Shown: positions 33,580 through 42,758 of the stretch, piece after piece
How the letters are laid out: every line of letters begins with the position of its first letter
Numbering within the stretch: the stretch's first letter is position 1
Origin: Photobacterium indicum
GTDB taxonomy: Bacteria > Pseudomonadota > Gammaproteobacteria > Enterobacterales > Vibrionaceae
Direction of reading: 5' to 3'
Assembly (NCBI RefSeq): GCF_003026215.1
Contig: NZ_PYOC01000007.1
Coordinates: forward strand, 186,001 to 250,000
DNA length: 64,000 nt
Translations under genes and position numbers: made by a program
Notes under the pieces: generated by a model
Database searches by the model: none
What the model was told of the DNA's origin: nothing
Seen by the model: the letters and a program-made list of their open reading frames with translations, nothing else

Positions 33580-35289
33580 CTAGCTGGCAATAGATGCCTG
33601 ATGCTGCAAGATCAAATCATTCATTGCAGACTCTGCACGTTGCTGAGCATGCTCAAGCGTATCTTCATGAATCATTGGTTCTACAACTTCGTAGTAGCAT
33701 TTTAACTTGGGTTCTGTTCCAGAAGGACGTACGACAACACGTGCCCCACTGTCTAAATGGTAAATCAATACATCACTCTCGGGTAAATCTATATCTTCAA
33801 ACGTCCCATCTTGAAACATTCGCTTAGATGACTTTAAATCATCGGTTTGCAAAACAGTTTGGCCTGCAATCTGCATTACAGGGTTAGCGCGTAACTTATC
33901 GCCAATAGGCGGCGCTGATGGGTCGAGTGCAATACTTCGCTGAGCATTAAGGTACAAACCATGCTCACGATAAATCGCCTCGAGTTGATCCCATATTGTT
34001 TGTCCGTTACTGGCTAACTCTGCGGTTAATTGTGCAAATGCCACCAAAGCCGACAAACCATCTTTATCCCACACTTCACTACCGACGGTATAACCCAAGG
34101 CTTCTTCATAAGCGAATAAGAATTGACTGGTTTCCGTTTCTTGTTTCATGCCTACATTCGTTAACCACTTAAACCCCGTTAGTGTTTGATAATAATTAGC
34201 ACCAGCAGATTTCGCTATTTGCTCTAATAAGCTTGAAGATACGATCGTCGCACCGACTAAGTTTTGCTCAGATTTTACATGCGATAACAAATAATGACCA
34301 AATAGTACGCCGACTTGATCACCCGTTAGCATTTTGTATTCGTCATTATCTAGCTGCACAGCAACGGCAAAGCGATCTGCATCTGGGTCATTGGCACACG
34401 CTAAAGTCGCACCATGTTTTTTTGCTTCAGCTATCACCATATCCATCGCACCTGGTTCTTCAGGATTGGGGAAATTAACTGTAGGGAATGCACCATCAGG
34501 CTCACGTTGTGCAGCGACACTATAAACATGATTAAAGCCTGCATCGTGTAACAGGGTTTCTGCCATATTCGCACCAACACCATGCATGGCGGTATAGGCA
34601 AGGCTGATACCATCAGGTTGAGTATGATTTGAAAGTAATGGGTTTTCATTCATGGTTCGACGGTATTCTTGGTAGAAATCATCATCAAGCCACACTAATA
34701 GCCCTTGTTGATGGGCTATTTCTAAATCCATTAAATGCAGTTCTTGTTGCGCGGCAGCATCAATTTCAGCGGCAATACCTGAATCATGCGGTGGAATAAT
34801 TTGCGCCCCATTGCCCCAATATACTTTAAAGCCATTGTAAGCTGGTGGGTTATGGCTGGCGGTCACCACAATACCAGCGGCTGTGCCTAGGTGTTTAACC
34901 CCAAATGCAACAAGAGGTGTGGCCGCAACGCGTATCGTAAGGTAAACCTTTATGCCGTGAGCCGTTAATGCTGATGCCGCATCGCAAGCAAATTGCTTTG
35001 AGTCGGGTCTACCATCGTAACCAATTACCACCCCACGATATTCAGCATCATGCTCTTGTGCTTTTAAATAATGTGCTAAACCAATGGCAGTTTCTTGGAT
35101 CACTAAACGATTCATTCGATTAGGCCCAGCACCAACAATCCCTCTTAAACCTGCGGTACCAAACTCTAAACGACCATTAAATCGATCTTCTAACTCGACT
35201 GACTCTTGCGAATCAATCAACCTTTCTAGCTCTTCTCGAGTTTTAGGATCAGGGTCTCTTGATAGCCAACGAGAAATTATAGTCTTCAT
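33580..35289 (-). CDS. Phosphoglucomutase/phosphomannomutase-family enzyme
   Basis: A 569-residue alpha-D-phosphohexomutase of the PGM2/PgcA-like branch. Domain-1 catalytic serine loop: VTASHNPPAYNGFKVYWGNGAQI. Metal loop: ACANDPDADRFAVAV. Sugar-binding loop: AYEEALGYTVGSEVWDKDG. Phosphate loop: VVRPSGTEPKLKCYYE. It interconverts glucose-1- and 6-phosphate or related sugars/pentoses. GGAACAGA precedes the ATG. It is monocistronic and converges on the gene at 32994. Confidence 0.9.
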   Translation of the reverse strand: MKTIISRWLSRDPDPKTREELERLIDSQESVELEDRFNGRLEFGTAGLRGIVGAGPNRMNRLVIQETAIGLAHYLKAQEHDAEYRGVVIGYDGRPDSKQFACDAASALTAHGIKVYLTIRVAATPLVAFGVKHLGTAAGIVVTASHNPPAYNGFKVYWGNGAQIIPPHDSGIAAEIDAAAQQELHLMDLEIAHQQGLLVWLDDDFYQEYRRTMNENPLLSNHTQPDGISLAYTAMHGVGANMAETLLHDAGFNHVYSVAAQREPDGAFPTVNFPNPEEPGAMDMVIAEAKKHGATLACANDPDADRFAVAVQLDNDEYKMLTGDQVGVLFGHYLLSHVKSEQNLVGATIVSSSLLEQIAKSAGANYYQTLTGFKWLTNVGMKQETETSQFLFAYEEALGYTVGSEVWDKDGLSALVAFAQLTAELASNGQTIWDQLEAIYREHGLYLNAQRSIALDPSAPPIGDKLRANPVMQIAGQTVLQTDDLKSSKRMFQDGTFEDIDLPESDVLIYHLDSGARVVVRPSGTEPKLKCYYEVVEPMIHEDTLEHAQQRAESAMNDLILQHQASIAS

Positions 35290-35846
35290 TCTGTCTGTTC
35301 CTACTACGTTAATATCTCACCAAAATACCACAAATGATATTCATTCGCATTTAGTTTCTTTGTATATACATCTTAATAATTGAAACAACAAATTAATTTC
35401 GCTAAATACAGTATAGAAGTTATCGTCACAACCAAAAATGAAGATAAAGCTCACCTTACTAATCCGGTACTTTTATAATTGAGCAACGTAAAATAACTTG
35501 GCTTTAAAATCTTGCTAAATGACTAAAAAAACAGACAACATTATTAATAAAACCCAGCACCAATGAATTTTTATTAATTAATTCCAACACTTAGCAATAC
35601 CGCCGCTGGATTCAAATAATAAGTACAAAACGCCTAGCTTTTAAGGCAAATTAATATGAAACTCAACTAATAGTAATTGTGTATGTTTAAATATTAAATA
35701 AATATTTTTTACACTTTAAAACATATAGTTAGAATTAATATTATTTAAGTGTCAAAAAAATACCACAAAAAAATATGGGCTGAACTATTGTTAAATTAGC
35801 TTGGGTTGTTAGACAAGCAACATTAAAACCTTACAGGAGTATTACC
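35290..35846. promoter_or_regulatory. Long AT-rich leader region of the Tad locus
   Basis: This 557-bp gap has no credible ORF and is markedly AT-rich, as is common upstream of H-NS-silenced surface operons. The flp ribosome site CAGGAG lies at its right end. A weak GCTTG/CAAGC hairpin sits about 30 bases before it. No promoter element was identified with confidence. Confidence 0.4.
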
Positions 35847-36035
35847 ATGCAGAATTTCAAACAGTCTCTAATCGAATTTTGGAAAGACGAAGAAGGACTA
35901 ACAACGGTTGAATATGCGATTGCAGGATCACTTGTTGGGGCTGCTGTCGTAACGGCATTTACAGATTTAGGCGGCGCTGTTGGTGACGTGATAGACGGTA
36001 TAACCACTGATATTGGTGGTACACCTACTCCTTAA
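35847..36035 (+). CDS. flp: Flp-type IVb prepilin
   Basis: A 62-residue prepilin, first gene of the Tad locus. A short charged leader (MQNFKQSLIEFWKDEEG) ends in Gly17 and is followed by LTTVEYAIAGSLVGAAVV, the class-IVb cleavage site with Glu at +5 and Tyr at +6. After processing by the TadV peptidase it would form the major Flp pilus filament used for surface adherence and aggregation. CAGGAG lies upstream. The mature pilin is short (45 residues) and ends TDIGGTPTP. Only one flp copy is present here. Confidence 0.93.
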   Translation: MQNFKQSLIEFWKDEEGLTTVEYAIAGSLVGAAVVTAFTDLGGAVGDVIDGITTDIGGTPTP

Positions 36036-36066
36036 TAATAAATTATAGTATTTAGCGAGTCTGATA

Positions 36067-36573
36067 ATGAATATAGTGATCCTTAGCGTTGTTATTTATT
36101 CTGCCCTCTATGACCTTAGAGAGAATAAAATACCTAATCATGCCATTATTGTTTTAATTTTTCTTGGGTTAACTCAAGCAATAATGTCATCATTGGCAAT
36201 AGGATCACTCGATTTTCATTACCTTACCGACGCCTTATTAGGGCTTATTGTAGGCTTATTGGTTTCTATTATATTGCATTATCTCGGCCTATTTGGCGCT
36301 GGGGATGCAAAACTGCTCGCGGCTCTGGGTATTGTGGTTGGCTTCCCTAACATATTGTTATTAATTTCGATGTCTGTCGTTTTTTCCGGGGCATTATCAT
36401 TACTATTAATGATTTGTAAACATGACTTCATACCCAACTTTAGACGCTGGGCAAATATTATCGTTTATCAATTCTATCAGTCACCTGAAGCTGATTCCAT
36501 TGCGATAAATGCTGTTCCTATGGGTGGGGCTATTTTACTCGCCACACTCTATTGCGAATTTTATATGTTTTAA
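36067..36573 (+). CDS. tadV: Prepilin peptidase TadV/CpaA
   Basis: A 168-residue A24-family membrane aspartyl protease with five or so hydrophobic segments. The two catalytic Asp motifs are YDLRENKIPN (about residue 17) and GAGDAKLL (about residue 79). It removes the leader from Flp and the TadE/F pseudopilins. It is the second gene of the operon, 31 bp after flp. Confidence 0.92.
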   Translation: MNIVILSVVIYSALYDLRENKIPNHAIIVLIFLGLTQAIMSSLAIGSLDFHYLTDALLGLIVGLLVSIILHYLGLFGAGDAKLLAALGIVVGFPNILLLISMSVVFSGALSLLLMICKHDFIPNFRRWANIIVYQFYQSPEADSIAINAVPMGGAILLATLYCEFYMF

Positions 36574-36588
36574 TTATGAGGCTAATCT

Positions 36589-37935
36589 ATGATGCATTCT
36601 GCTTCTTCAGTTATCGCTGAATCAACGAATCCTAATGATTTGCTTCCTAAACCACGAACCATTGAGCAAACGGGCATTCCTTCACGGCTACTTGAAAGTT
36701 TACTGTTAAAACATTTATCTCAAGCCATTGATTTAGATGTGCCTCACCTTTCACTGTCGATGGCATTACCCGGTAACCTTATCGATATTTTAGCTCAAAA
36801 ACTCAAAGCAGAAGCGCTCGTTGAAGTGCGGTCTGATTTAAGAATCGATAAAGGTATCCGTTATGCGCTAACCAAGAAAGGGATGTTATTTTCCCAGCAT
36901 GAGTTACAACGCGATGGATATCTTGGGCCGACCCCTATTCCTCTTTCACTTTATAAAAAAATTGTTACCTCACAAAGCTTAAATAAAGAATCGGTGACGC
37001 CTAAAAGCCTCAAAGAAGGGTTAAGCGATTTAATATTGCCAGAAAAATTGGTTGGTCAGTTAGGGCCTGCACTTAACTCAGGCAGAGCCATATTTATTTA
37101 CGGTTTGCCGGGCACGGGTAAAACTTATGTTTCTCGTCGCCTTGTAAGAATGTTCAATTCTAACGTCTATATTCCTCATTCAGTGTGTATCGGGCATCAA
37201 ATATTACAAGTTTACGACCCGATTATTCATGAGAAAGTGAGTTCTACACCCGCAAGCTCAGCGCAAAGTTTACGCCTAGATAGCGGGCATGATGAGCGCC
37301 TACTTTTATGTAAACGGCCTGAAGTCGTGGTCGGTGGTGAGCTAACCGATAAAATGTTTGAAGTCTCTTATGATATAGCCCATAAAATAAACCGCGCCCC
37401 GCTTCAAATGAAAGCCAATAACGGTATTTTTCTCATTGATGATCTTGGTCGTCAAAGAGTCTCTGTAGATACAATACTCAATCGCTGGATTGTTCCTTTA
37501 GAAGAAAAAATCGATTACCTTGCTATGGCTTCAGGTGAACACTTCGACATTCCATTCGAGCAAGTATTAGTTTTTTCTTCTAACATTCACCCAGCCAAGC
37601 TTGCCGACGATGCTTTTCTTCGTCGTATTGGTTACAAAATTGAATTTGAACCGATATCGATTAGTGATTATCAATATCTATGGCAACAACAGGGTTTATT
37701 TCATGATTTAAGCATTCCAAGTGAAAGCCTTAAGCATGTTATCGACACCCTCCATAAGAATCATAATATTCCGTTATTACCTTGCTACCCAAGGGATCTT
37801 GTGACCATGTGTCGCAATCAAATTGATTTTTTCCAGCTTGAAAAACATATAACCCCATCACTTATTGATAGTGTCTGGAGCAGCTACTTTGTTGATCGTG
37901 CTGAGCATGATGTATTAGGAGGTACACATGGCTAA
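36589..37935 (+). CDS. Tad-locus AAA+ ATPase, non-canonical
   Basis: A 448-residue cytoplasmic ATPase with Walker A GLPGTGKT (172-179), Walker B IFLIDD (280-285), and an arginine-finger candidate in DDAFLRRIGYKIEFEP. The first 150 residues resemble a winged-helix region (RYALTKKGMLFSQ, typical of DNA- or protein-binding wings). The overall layout recalls MoxR/DUF815-like ATPases. It is not one of the standard Tad proteins (TadA and TadZ are present separately). Coupling to cpaB through an 8-bp overlap ties it to pilus biogenesis, perhaps as a remodelling or regulatory ATPase. Confidence 0.72.
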   Translation: MMHSASSVIAESTNPNDLLPKPRTIEQTGIPSRLLESLLLKHLSQAIDLDVPHLSLSMALPGNLIDILAQKLKAEALVEVRSDLRIDKGIRYALTKKGMLFSQHELQRDGYLGPTPIPLSLYKKIVTSQSLNKESVTPKSLKEGLSDLILPEKLVGQLGPALNSGRAIFIYGLPGTGKTYVSRRLVRMFNSNVYIPHSVCIGHQILQVYDPIIHEKVSSTPASSAQSLRLDSGHDERLLLCKRPEVVVGGELTDKMFEVSYDIAHKINRAPLQMKANNGIFLIDDLGRQRVSVDTILNRWIVPLEEKIDYLAMASGEHFDIPFEQVLVFSSNIHPAKLADDAFLRRIGYKIEFEPISISDYQYLWQQQGLFHDLSIPSESLKHVIDTLHKNHNIPLLPCYPRDLVTMCRNQIDFFQLEKHITPSLIDSVWSSYFVDRAEHDVLGGTHG

Positions 37936-38722
37936 AGGCAAGATATTTCTGACCTTATTCATTTCAATCATGATGGGTCTTGGCGCGCTAATATTGGCTA
38001 ACAACTGGTTACAATCAAAACAAGCCAACCTCAATGCGCAAACTAAACCTGCAGAGCAAGTTACAGAGGTTGAAGTTCAAATAAAAGAAGTCATGAAAGA
38101 AGAAGCTAAAGTACCAAGAGTAACGGCTCAACAAAGAATTCCACTGGGCACAAAAATTGAAGCTAAGCATCTTAGCATCGAATACTACCCTACAGATCTA
38201 GTAAAAAGTAAAGGGTATGAAACACCAGAACAAGTCGTGGGTATGCTTGCTCAGAATGAAATATTTGAAGGTGACCTATTACGAAAAGAACGCCTTGTAA
38301 CGCCTGGAGAAGGGACAACGCTTGCCGCTTTAATTTCACCGAATATGCGCGCCGTTACCATTCGAGTGAATGATGTTATTGGTGTAGCAGGATTCTTATT
38401 ACCCGGTGATTTTGTCGATGTTATCTACACCAAAGAAAAATCAAACAACGCTATAACAGTATTAAAGAAAATTAAAATTCTCGCAGTCGATCAAACAGCC
38501 CGAACAGATGATTCAAAACCCGTTATTGTTCGTGCTGTCACATTAGAATTAACCCCGAAACAAGCTGAGTCTTTAGTCACAGCTAAATCTAAAGGTGAAT
38601 TACAGCTTTCACTGCGTAATCCCAATGATATTGAACAAAAAAAGCGTGTTTATCGTCGCACAACCGATGCAGTAACCATTATTAAAGGGACTGACACAAG
38701 TCGTGTCAACGTACGCATATAG
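37928..38722 (+). CDS. cpaB: Flp pilus assembly protein CpaB/RcpC
   Basis: A 264-residue protein with an N-terminal membrane anchor (residues 5-25) and a SAF/AFP-like periplasmic domain: VTAQQRIPLGTKIEAKHL, then MRAVTIRVNDVIGVAGFLLPGDFVDVI, the characteristic CpaB region. It is thought to bind peptidoglycan and stabilise the secretin. GGAGG lies upstream of the ATG, which overlaps the ATPase gene. Confidence 0.9.
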   Translation: MAKGKIFLTLFISIMMGLGALILANNWLQSKQANLNAQTKPAEQVTEVEVQIKEVMKEEAKVPRVTAQQRIPLGTKIEAKHLSIEYYPTDLVKSKGYETPEQVVGMLAQNEIFEGDLLRKERLVTPGEGTTLAALISPNMRAVTIRVNDVIGVAGFLLPGDFVDVIYTKEKSNNAITVLKKIKILAVDQTARTDDSKPVIVRAVTLELTPKQAESLVTAKSKGELQLSLRNPNDIEQKKRVYRRTTDAVTIIKGTDTSRVNVRI

Positions 38723-38740
38723 TCACATGGAGTCAATAAA

Positions 38741-40210
38741 ATGGAATTTACAGCGATAAAAGCCCTTTACAACAAATGCATGATTTTTATAAGTATTCTG
38801 TCTTTCAGTTTATTTTTTTCTACCAATGTTAGTGCGACTAGAACTGAAAGTATCTCAGTACCACACAATAAATCACGTTTGGTTGAAATTCCAGGAAGAG
38901 CAAAGAAAATATCTGTTGGTAACCCAGCGATTGCCGATATTTTAATTCTTCGTTCAAACAAGATTTATGTGTTAGGCAAGCAATTCGGCACCACCAACGT
39001 CATAATTTGGGATTCAAGAGATCAATTAATCACAGTATTAGATGTCGAAGTTACGCACGACTTGAACGCGTTAAAATCCAAGTTATATGAATTCATGCCC
39101 AATGAAAAAATTTCAGTTTATACCAGCCAAAATAAATTAGTGCTAAGTGGTGAGGTCTCTAGCGCTGATAAAATCGCGACCGCGGTTGAAATAGCAAACA
39201 CCTTCACAGCTGACGGTGAAATTATTAATTTAATGGCTGTTGGTGGCTCACATCAAGTCATGTTAGAGGTTACCGTCGCCGAGGTACAGCGATCATTGGT
39301 GCGTGAATTTGATTCTAAATTTGTTTTTGCCCATCAAAGCGGAAATTGGACATGGGGAGGAGCAAGTGGCGGAGCAAGTGTGCCTAGTAATGTAGGTATA
39401 ATAGATCCCATTATAGATGCCGCAATTTCAAACCCACTAAGCATTGACGATAACGGTTTATTCGCAAGTTTCTTAAGCAGTAACACCCTCTTTGCTGCCG
39501 CTTTTGACATAGCAAAAACAAATGGGTTAGCCAAAGTATTAGCAGAACCCACCTTAACCGCCATAAGTGGTGAAGAAGCAGAGTTTATTTCTGGGGGTGA
39601 ATTCCCGATACCGGTTCCGAATGATGAAAATATTACCATTGAGTTTAAAGAATTTGGTGTCGCTTTAAAATTTATTCCTACCGTAATGTCTGCCGACAGC
39701 ATCAACCTCGCTTTGAATATCGAAGTGAGTGAAATATCGAACCAAAATGCCGTTTCTATAGCTCCTAGTGGTACTAATACTCAATTTTTTGTTCCTTCCC
39801 TTTCAAAGCGTGGAGCCAAAACAACCATAGAACTTGGTAATGGTCAAACAATCGGTATTGCTGGGTTACTCAATGAAAACATTACTGATGTCGTAGAAAA
39901 GCTGCCTGGTTTAGGTGATTTACCCATTATTGGTCAATTATTTCGTAGCCAATCATTTCGTAAAGGTGAAACTGAACTTGTCATTCTTGTTACCCCTCGC
40001 TTAGCCAAACCTGTACGTAAACAAGATATTACTCTACCAACAGATAATTTTGTTGAACCCAACGATTGGGAATACTACTTACTGGGTCGTATGAGTGAAC
40101 TAAAACGTAATGCACCAGCAGAGAATAGCTATACACAAACGTCTACCTCTTCAAGTTACAGTATTGCACCTGATGCGGGTTCTGAAGGTCGATTTGGGCA
40201 TCAATTATAA
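38741..40210 (+). CDS. cpaC: Tad secretin CpaC/RcpA
   Basis: A 489-residue outer-membrane secretin. There is an N-terminal signal (residues 10-32), then a pilus-specific N0/BON-type region (PGRAKKISVGNPAIADI and GKQFGTTNVIIWD), then the secretin core (LAEPTLTAISGEEAEFISGGEFPIPVP, and VEKLPGLGDLPIIGQLFRS). It forms the channel through which the Flp pilus exits. A Ser/Thr-rich tail of about 35 residues follows the core. GGAG precedes the start. It is the largest component of the operon's envelope complex. Confidence 0.93.
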   Translation: MEFTAIKALYNKCMIFISILSFSLFFSTNVSATRTESISVPHNKSRLVEIPGRAKKISVGNPAIADILILRSNKIYVLGKQFGTTNVIIWDSRDQLITVLDVEVTHDLNALKSKLYEFMPNEKISVYTSQNKLVLSGEVSSADKIATAVEIANTFTADGEIINLMAVGGSHQVMLEVTVAEVQRSLVREFDSKFVFAHQSGNWTWGGASGGASVPSNVGIIDPIIDAAISNPLSIDDNGLFASFLSSNTLFAAAFDIAKTNGLAKVLAEPTLTAISGEEAEFISGGEFPIPVPNDENITIEFKEFGVALKFIPTVMSADSINLALNIEVSEISNQNAVSIAPSGTNTQFFVPSLSKRGAKTTIELGNGQTIGIAGLLNENITDVVEKLPGLGDLPIIGQLFRSQSFRKGETELVILVTPRLAKPVRKQDITLPTDNFVEPNDWEYYLLGRMSELKRNAPAENSYTQTSTSSSYSIAPDAGSEGRFGHQL

Positions 40211-40218
40211 GGGATAAA

Positions 40219-40470
40219 ATGATGAAAATTATTATGCTTGTGACCTTTGTTATGGCTGTTTCTGTATCAAGTTGCTCGAACGAATTTAACTTGGGTGATA
40301 GTCGAAATAAAATGCTCCGCATGCAAACTGTCGATCCATTAGCTGAAAATAAAGTACCGGTGGGTTCTCCTCCTTACAGTGGTAAAAAAGCATCGAAAGC
40401 AATCACTTCTGGCAATGAAGGGAAGGAAGGAAAAGACTTAAAAAATAAAACATTAATCGACGAGTCATAA
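40219..40470 (+). CDS. Small lipoprotein in the Tad locus
   Basis: An 83-residue protein with a lipobox VSSC (Cys about residue 19) and a short hydrophilic Lys/Gly-rich mature part; no known domain is visible. It occupies the place of RcpB/CpaD, an outer-membrane lipoprotein partner of the secretin, but is far shorter and shows no sequence signature of it. AAGGGA lies upstream. It might act as a secretin pilotin; this is inferred from its place and lipid anchor. Confidence 0.65.
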   Translation: MMKIIMLVTFVMAVSVSSCSNEFNLGDSRNKMLRMQTVDPLAENKVPVGSPPYSGKKASKAITSGNEGKEGKDLKNKTLIDES

Positions 40471-40509
40471 GAAAGCCAATAGATATATTGCAGAGAATAA
40501 GGAGTTTCC

Positions 40510-41811
40510 ATGGTTATTAGACGGATTAATGCATCGCCCTACCGCGCTCAGAAAGGCGTAGTGGCCATTTTTGCAACATTAGCCATGGTCGTTTTAATTG
40601 GTGCGGGCGCGCTTGCTCTAGATGTCGGTAATTTGATTTTATCCAAAGGTAAACTGCAAAATCTAGTCGATTCGGCCGCCCTTAGCGCTGCAAAAGCGAT
40701 TGCTTCAGGGGGTGATCAAGCTGCGGCTATTCTGGCTGGAAATGAAGCCATTAATAATAACCTTATATTAGATGGTTTTGGTTCCATGACCATTGATGGC
40801 ACTGATATTCATTATGAATTTTCAGAATCACTGCCCTTCGATTCATCAACAAGTACTACCACCTCACCGTATGTAAGAGTGCGCATAGAAGATGTTGATG
40901 TAGCTGATTACCTTGTTATCATCTTTAATATTGATATGTCAGCAAGATCTTCAGCTGTAGCCGGACCGAGTAGCAGTTTGGGAGGAACCTGTAACATCGT
41001 ACCCCTCAGTGTTTGCCAAGGGCCGGATACTGGCGAGGATGGCAGCAACATTTCAGGCTATGAACAAGGTTCACTGCACGTACTTAAAGCATCATTACAA
41101 AATGACTCCAGTATCGGTGCTGGTAATTTCATGCCAATGGCGCTATACGATGCTGACGGTAATCTAAATAAAGGGGCAGATGCCTATAAAAAAGCTCTGG
41201 CCGGTGATTATGACGCATGCTTAGATTTTAGTAATGAAACAATCACATCTGAACCGGGCAACAAGGTTGGTCCCTCATTGGCTATAGATTCCCGCTTCTT
41301 TGAGGATAAAATCGGTAACAAGACATATTATCCAGATACACACCCCGAATACGATAAAGCCAACCCTCTTCAGGTCCTCACAGAAACGGATGACAGTGGG
41401 GTTGCTAGCTATCAAACTACACAAGCGCCTCTAGATAGTGGAAGCTATTTTGATCAGTATATGGATTACTATATAGAAGAAAAGAATCAAAGCTATGATG
41501 CCTGCCTTGATGGTAGTTGCGGGCGTGATTTTCGCCGTATCCTCACCGTTCCGATTATTGACTGTGACGCCATACCCAAACCTGGCAGAACAGCTGTTCC
41601 CTTCAAGGGCTTCGCTTGCTTCTTTCTGGTACAGCCTGTAAGTGCAACCAATCACGTTGATAAGAGTAATGGGCAAGGTAATGGTTCATGGATCGTTGGT
41701 GAGTTCATCAAAAATTGCCGTAACAATACAGGGGAGCCCGGAATGGCTCCCAATGATAAAGGCCCTTATAAGATTGTACTGTTTAATGATCCTGATAGTG
41801 AGGATTCATAA
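40510..41811 (+). CDS. tadG: TadG-like pilus assembly protein
   Basis: A 433-residue protein with the N-terminal Tad/TadE-like segment GVVAIFATLAMVVLIGAGAL followed by ALDVGNLILSKGKLQNLVDSAALSAAKAIA, typical of TadG-type proteins. The rest is an extracytoplasmic domain with several Cys, without the clear VWA metal motif (DxSxS) of TadG from Aggregatibacter. AAGGAG lies upstream. Its TAA overlaps the next ATG (TAATG), and the next two genes are coupled in the same way. Confidence 0.82.
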   Translation: MVIRRINASPYRAQKGVVAIFATLAMVVLIGAGALALDVGNLILSKGKLQNLVDSAALSAAKAIASGGDQAAAILAGNEAINNNLILDGFGSMTIDGTDIHYEFSESLPFDSSTSTTTSPYVRVRIEDVDVADYLVIIFNIDMSARSSAVAGPSSSLGGTCNIVPLSVCQGPDTGEDGSNISGYEQGSLHVLKASLQNDSSIGAGNFMPMALYDADGNLNKGADAYKKALAGDYDACLDFSNETITSEPGNKVGPSLAIDSRFFEDKIGNKTYYPDTHPEYDKANPLQVLTETDDSGVASYQTTQAPLDSGSYFDQYMDYYIEEKNQSYDACLDGSCGRDFRRILTVPIIDCDAIPKPGRTAVPFKGFACFFLVQPVSATNHVDKSNGQGNGSWIVGEFIKNCRNNTGEPGMAPNDKGPYKIVLFNDPDSEDS

Positions 41812-42257
41812 TGAAAAGAATACGAGTTCAACAAGGCTTGGCCATGGTAGAATTTACTATAATTCTACCCGTTTTATTAATATTACTTCTATCGATCTTA
41901 GAACTGGGCCGTGCCTTTTATCAATATTCAGAATTAGAGAAATTGAGCCGCGATAGCACTCGCTACCTTGCCAATGTGATTGCATCTGGAACAACTGGTG
42001 TTTATTCGTTAACAGACTCACAGGTAACTCAAGCCAGTAATCTTATTGTTTACGGTACAATCGGCGTAGGTAACGATAGTTTACTCCCCTTACTAACCAC
42101 TAATCATGTTTCTGTCACTCTAGATAATAATTATGTACAGGTTGAGGTGGCTTACCCTTTTCAACCTGTGTTATCAGTATTACCTAATTTTTTTTCTGGT
42201 GATGATACTTCTCTCAACTTTACTATGACGTCTAGTTATACGATGAGGGTACTGTAA
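41811..42257 (+). CDS. tadE: TadE-like pseudopilin
   Basis: A 148-residue pseudopilin. The N-terminus has QQGLAMVEFTIILPVLLILLL, with the Gly-Leu cleavage site and Glu at +5, and a single hydrophobic helix. TadE-type proteins are processed by TadV and needed for pilus function. Start and stop both overlap neighbours in TAATG arrangement, showing translational coupling through 41811 and 42257. Confidence 0.88.
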   Translation: MKRIRVQQGLAMVEFTIILPVLLILLLSILELGRAFYQYSELEKLSRDSTRYLANVIASGTTGVYSLTDSQVTQASNLIVYGTIGVGNDSLLPLLTTNHVSVTLDNNYVQVEVAYPFQPVLSVLPNFFSGDDTSLNFTMTSSYTMRVL

Positions 42258-42745
42258 TGAAATCATTAACGCTAAATAAAAGACAACGTGGAATAACCAT
42301 TGTAGAGTTCAGTATTGTCGCAACTTTATTTTTTATCATTATCTTTGCAATCATTGAATTTGGGCGTTTAATGTTTACTTGGCATGTGCTAAATGAAACT
42401 AGCAGGCGTACCGCACGATTAGCCAGTGTGTGCCAAGTTACCACCGCAGAGCAAGCCGACATATTAACTGCTGCTATTATTAATGATGTGCCATTACCAA
42501 ACTTTACGGCAAACAATATCCAGATCATATATTTGGACAGTAGTGGTGAAGAAATTACTGACTCATTAACAGATGAGTCAACATTTCTTACCATTAGGTT
42601 TGTCGAAGCAAGAATCATAGACTACGAAATAAATTTAATTATTCCACTGGCTACCTTTGGTGTTGATTTTTCCGCCCCCAGTTTCACAACCCAATTACCT
42701 CGGGAAAGTTTAGGCGTTACTCGTACCGGCTTATCTGACTGCTAA
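42257..42745 (+). CDS. tadF: TadE/TadF-like pseudopilin
   Basis: A 162-residue second pseudopilin with the prepilin-like RQRGITIVEFSIVATLFFIIIF start (Gly then Glu at +5) and a hydrophobic helix, followed by a beta-rich extracytoplasmic part ending in Cys. It resembles TadE and TadF and could be assigned to either. It is coupled to the preceding gene by TAATG. TadE, TadF and TadG together form a minor pilin-like set. Confidence 0.82.
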   Translation: MKSLTLNKRQRGITIVEFSIVATLFFIIIFAIIEFGRLMFTWHVLNETSRRTARLASVCQVTTAEQADILTAAIINDVPLPNFTANNIQIIYLDSSGEEITDSLTDESTFLTIRFVEARIIDYEINLIIPLATFGVDFSAPSFTTQLPRESLGVTRTGLSDC

Positions 42746-42758
42746 AGAATGGTGAAGT

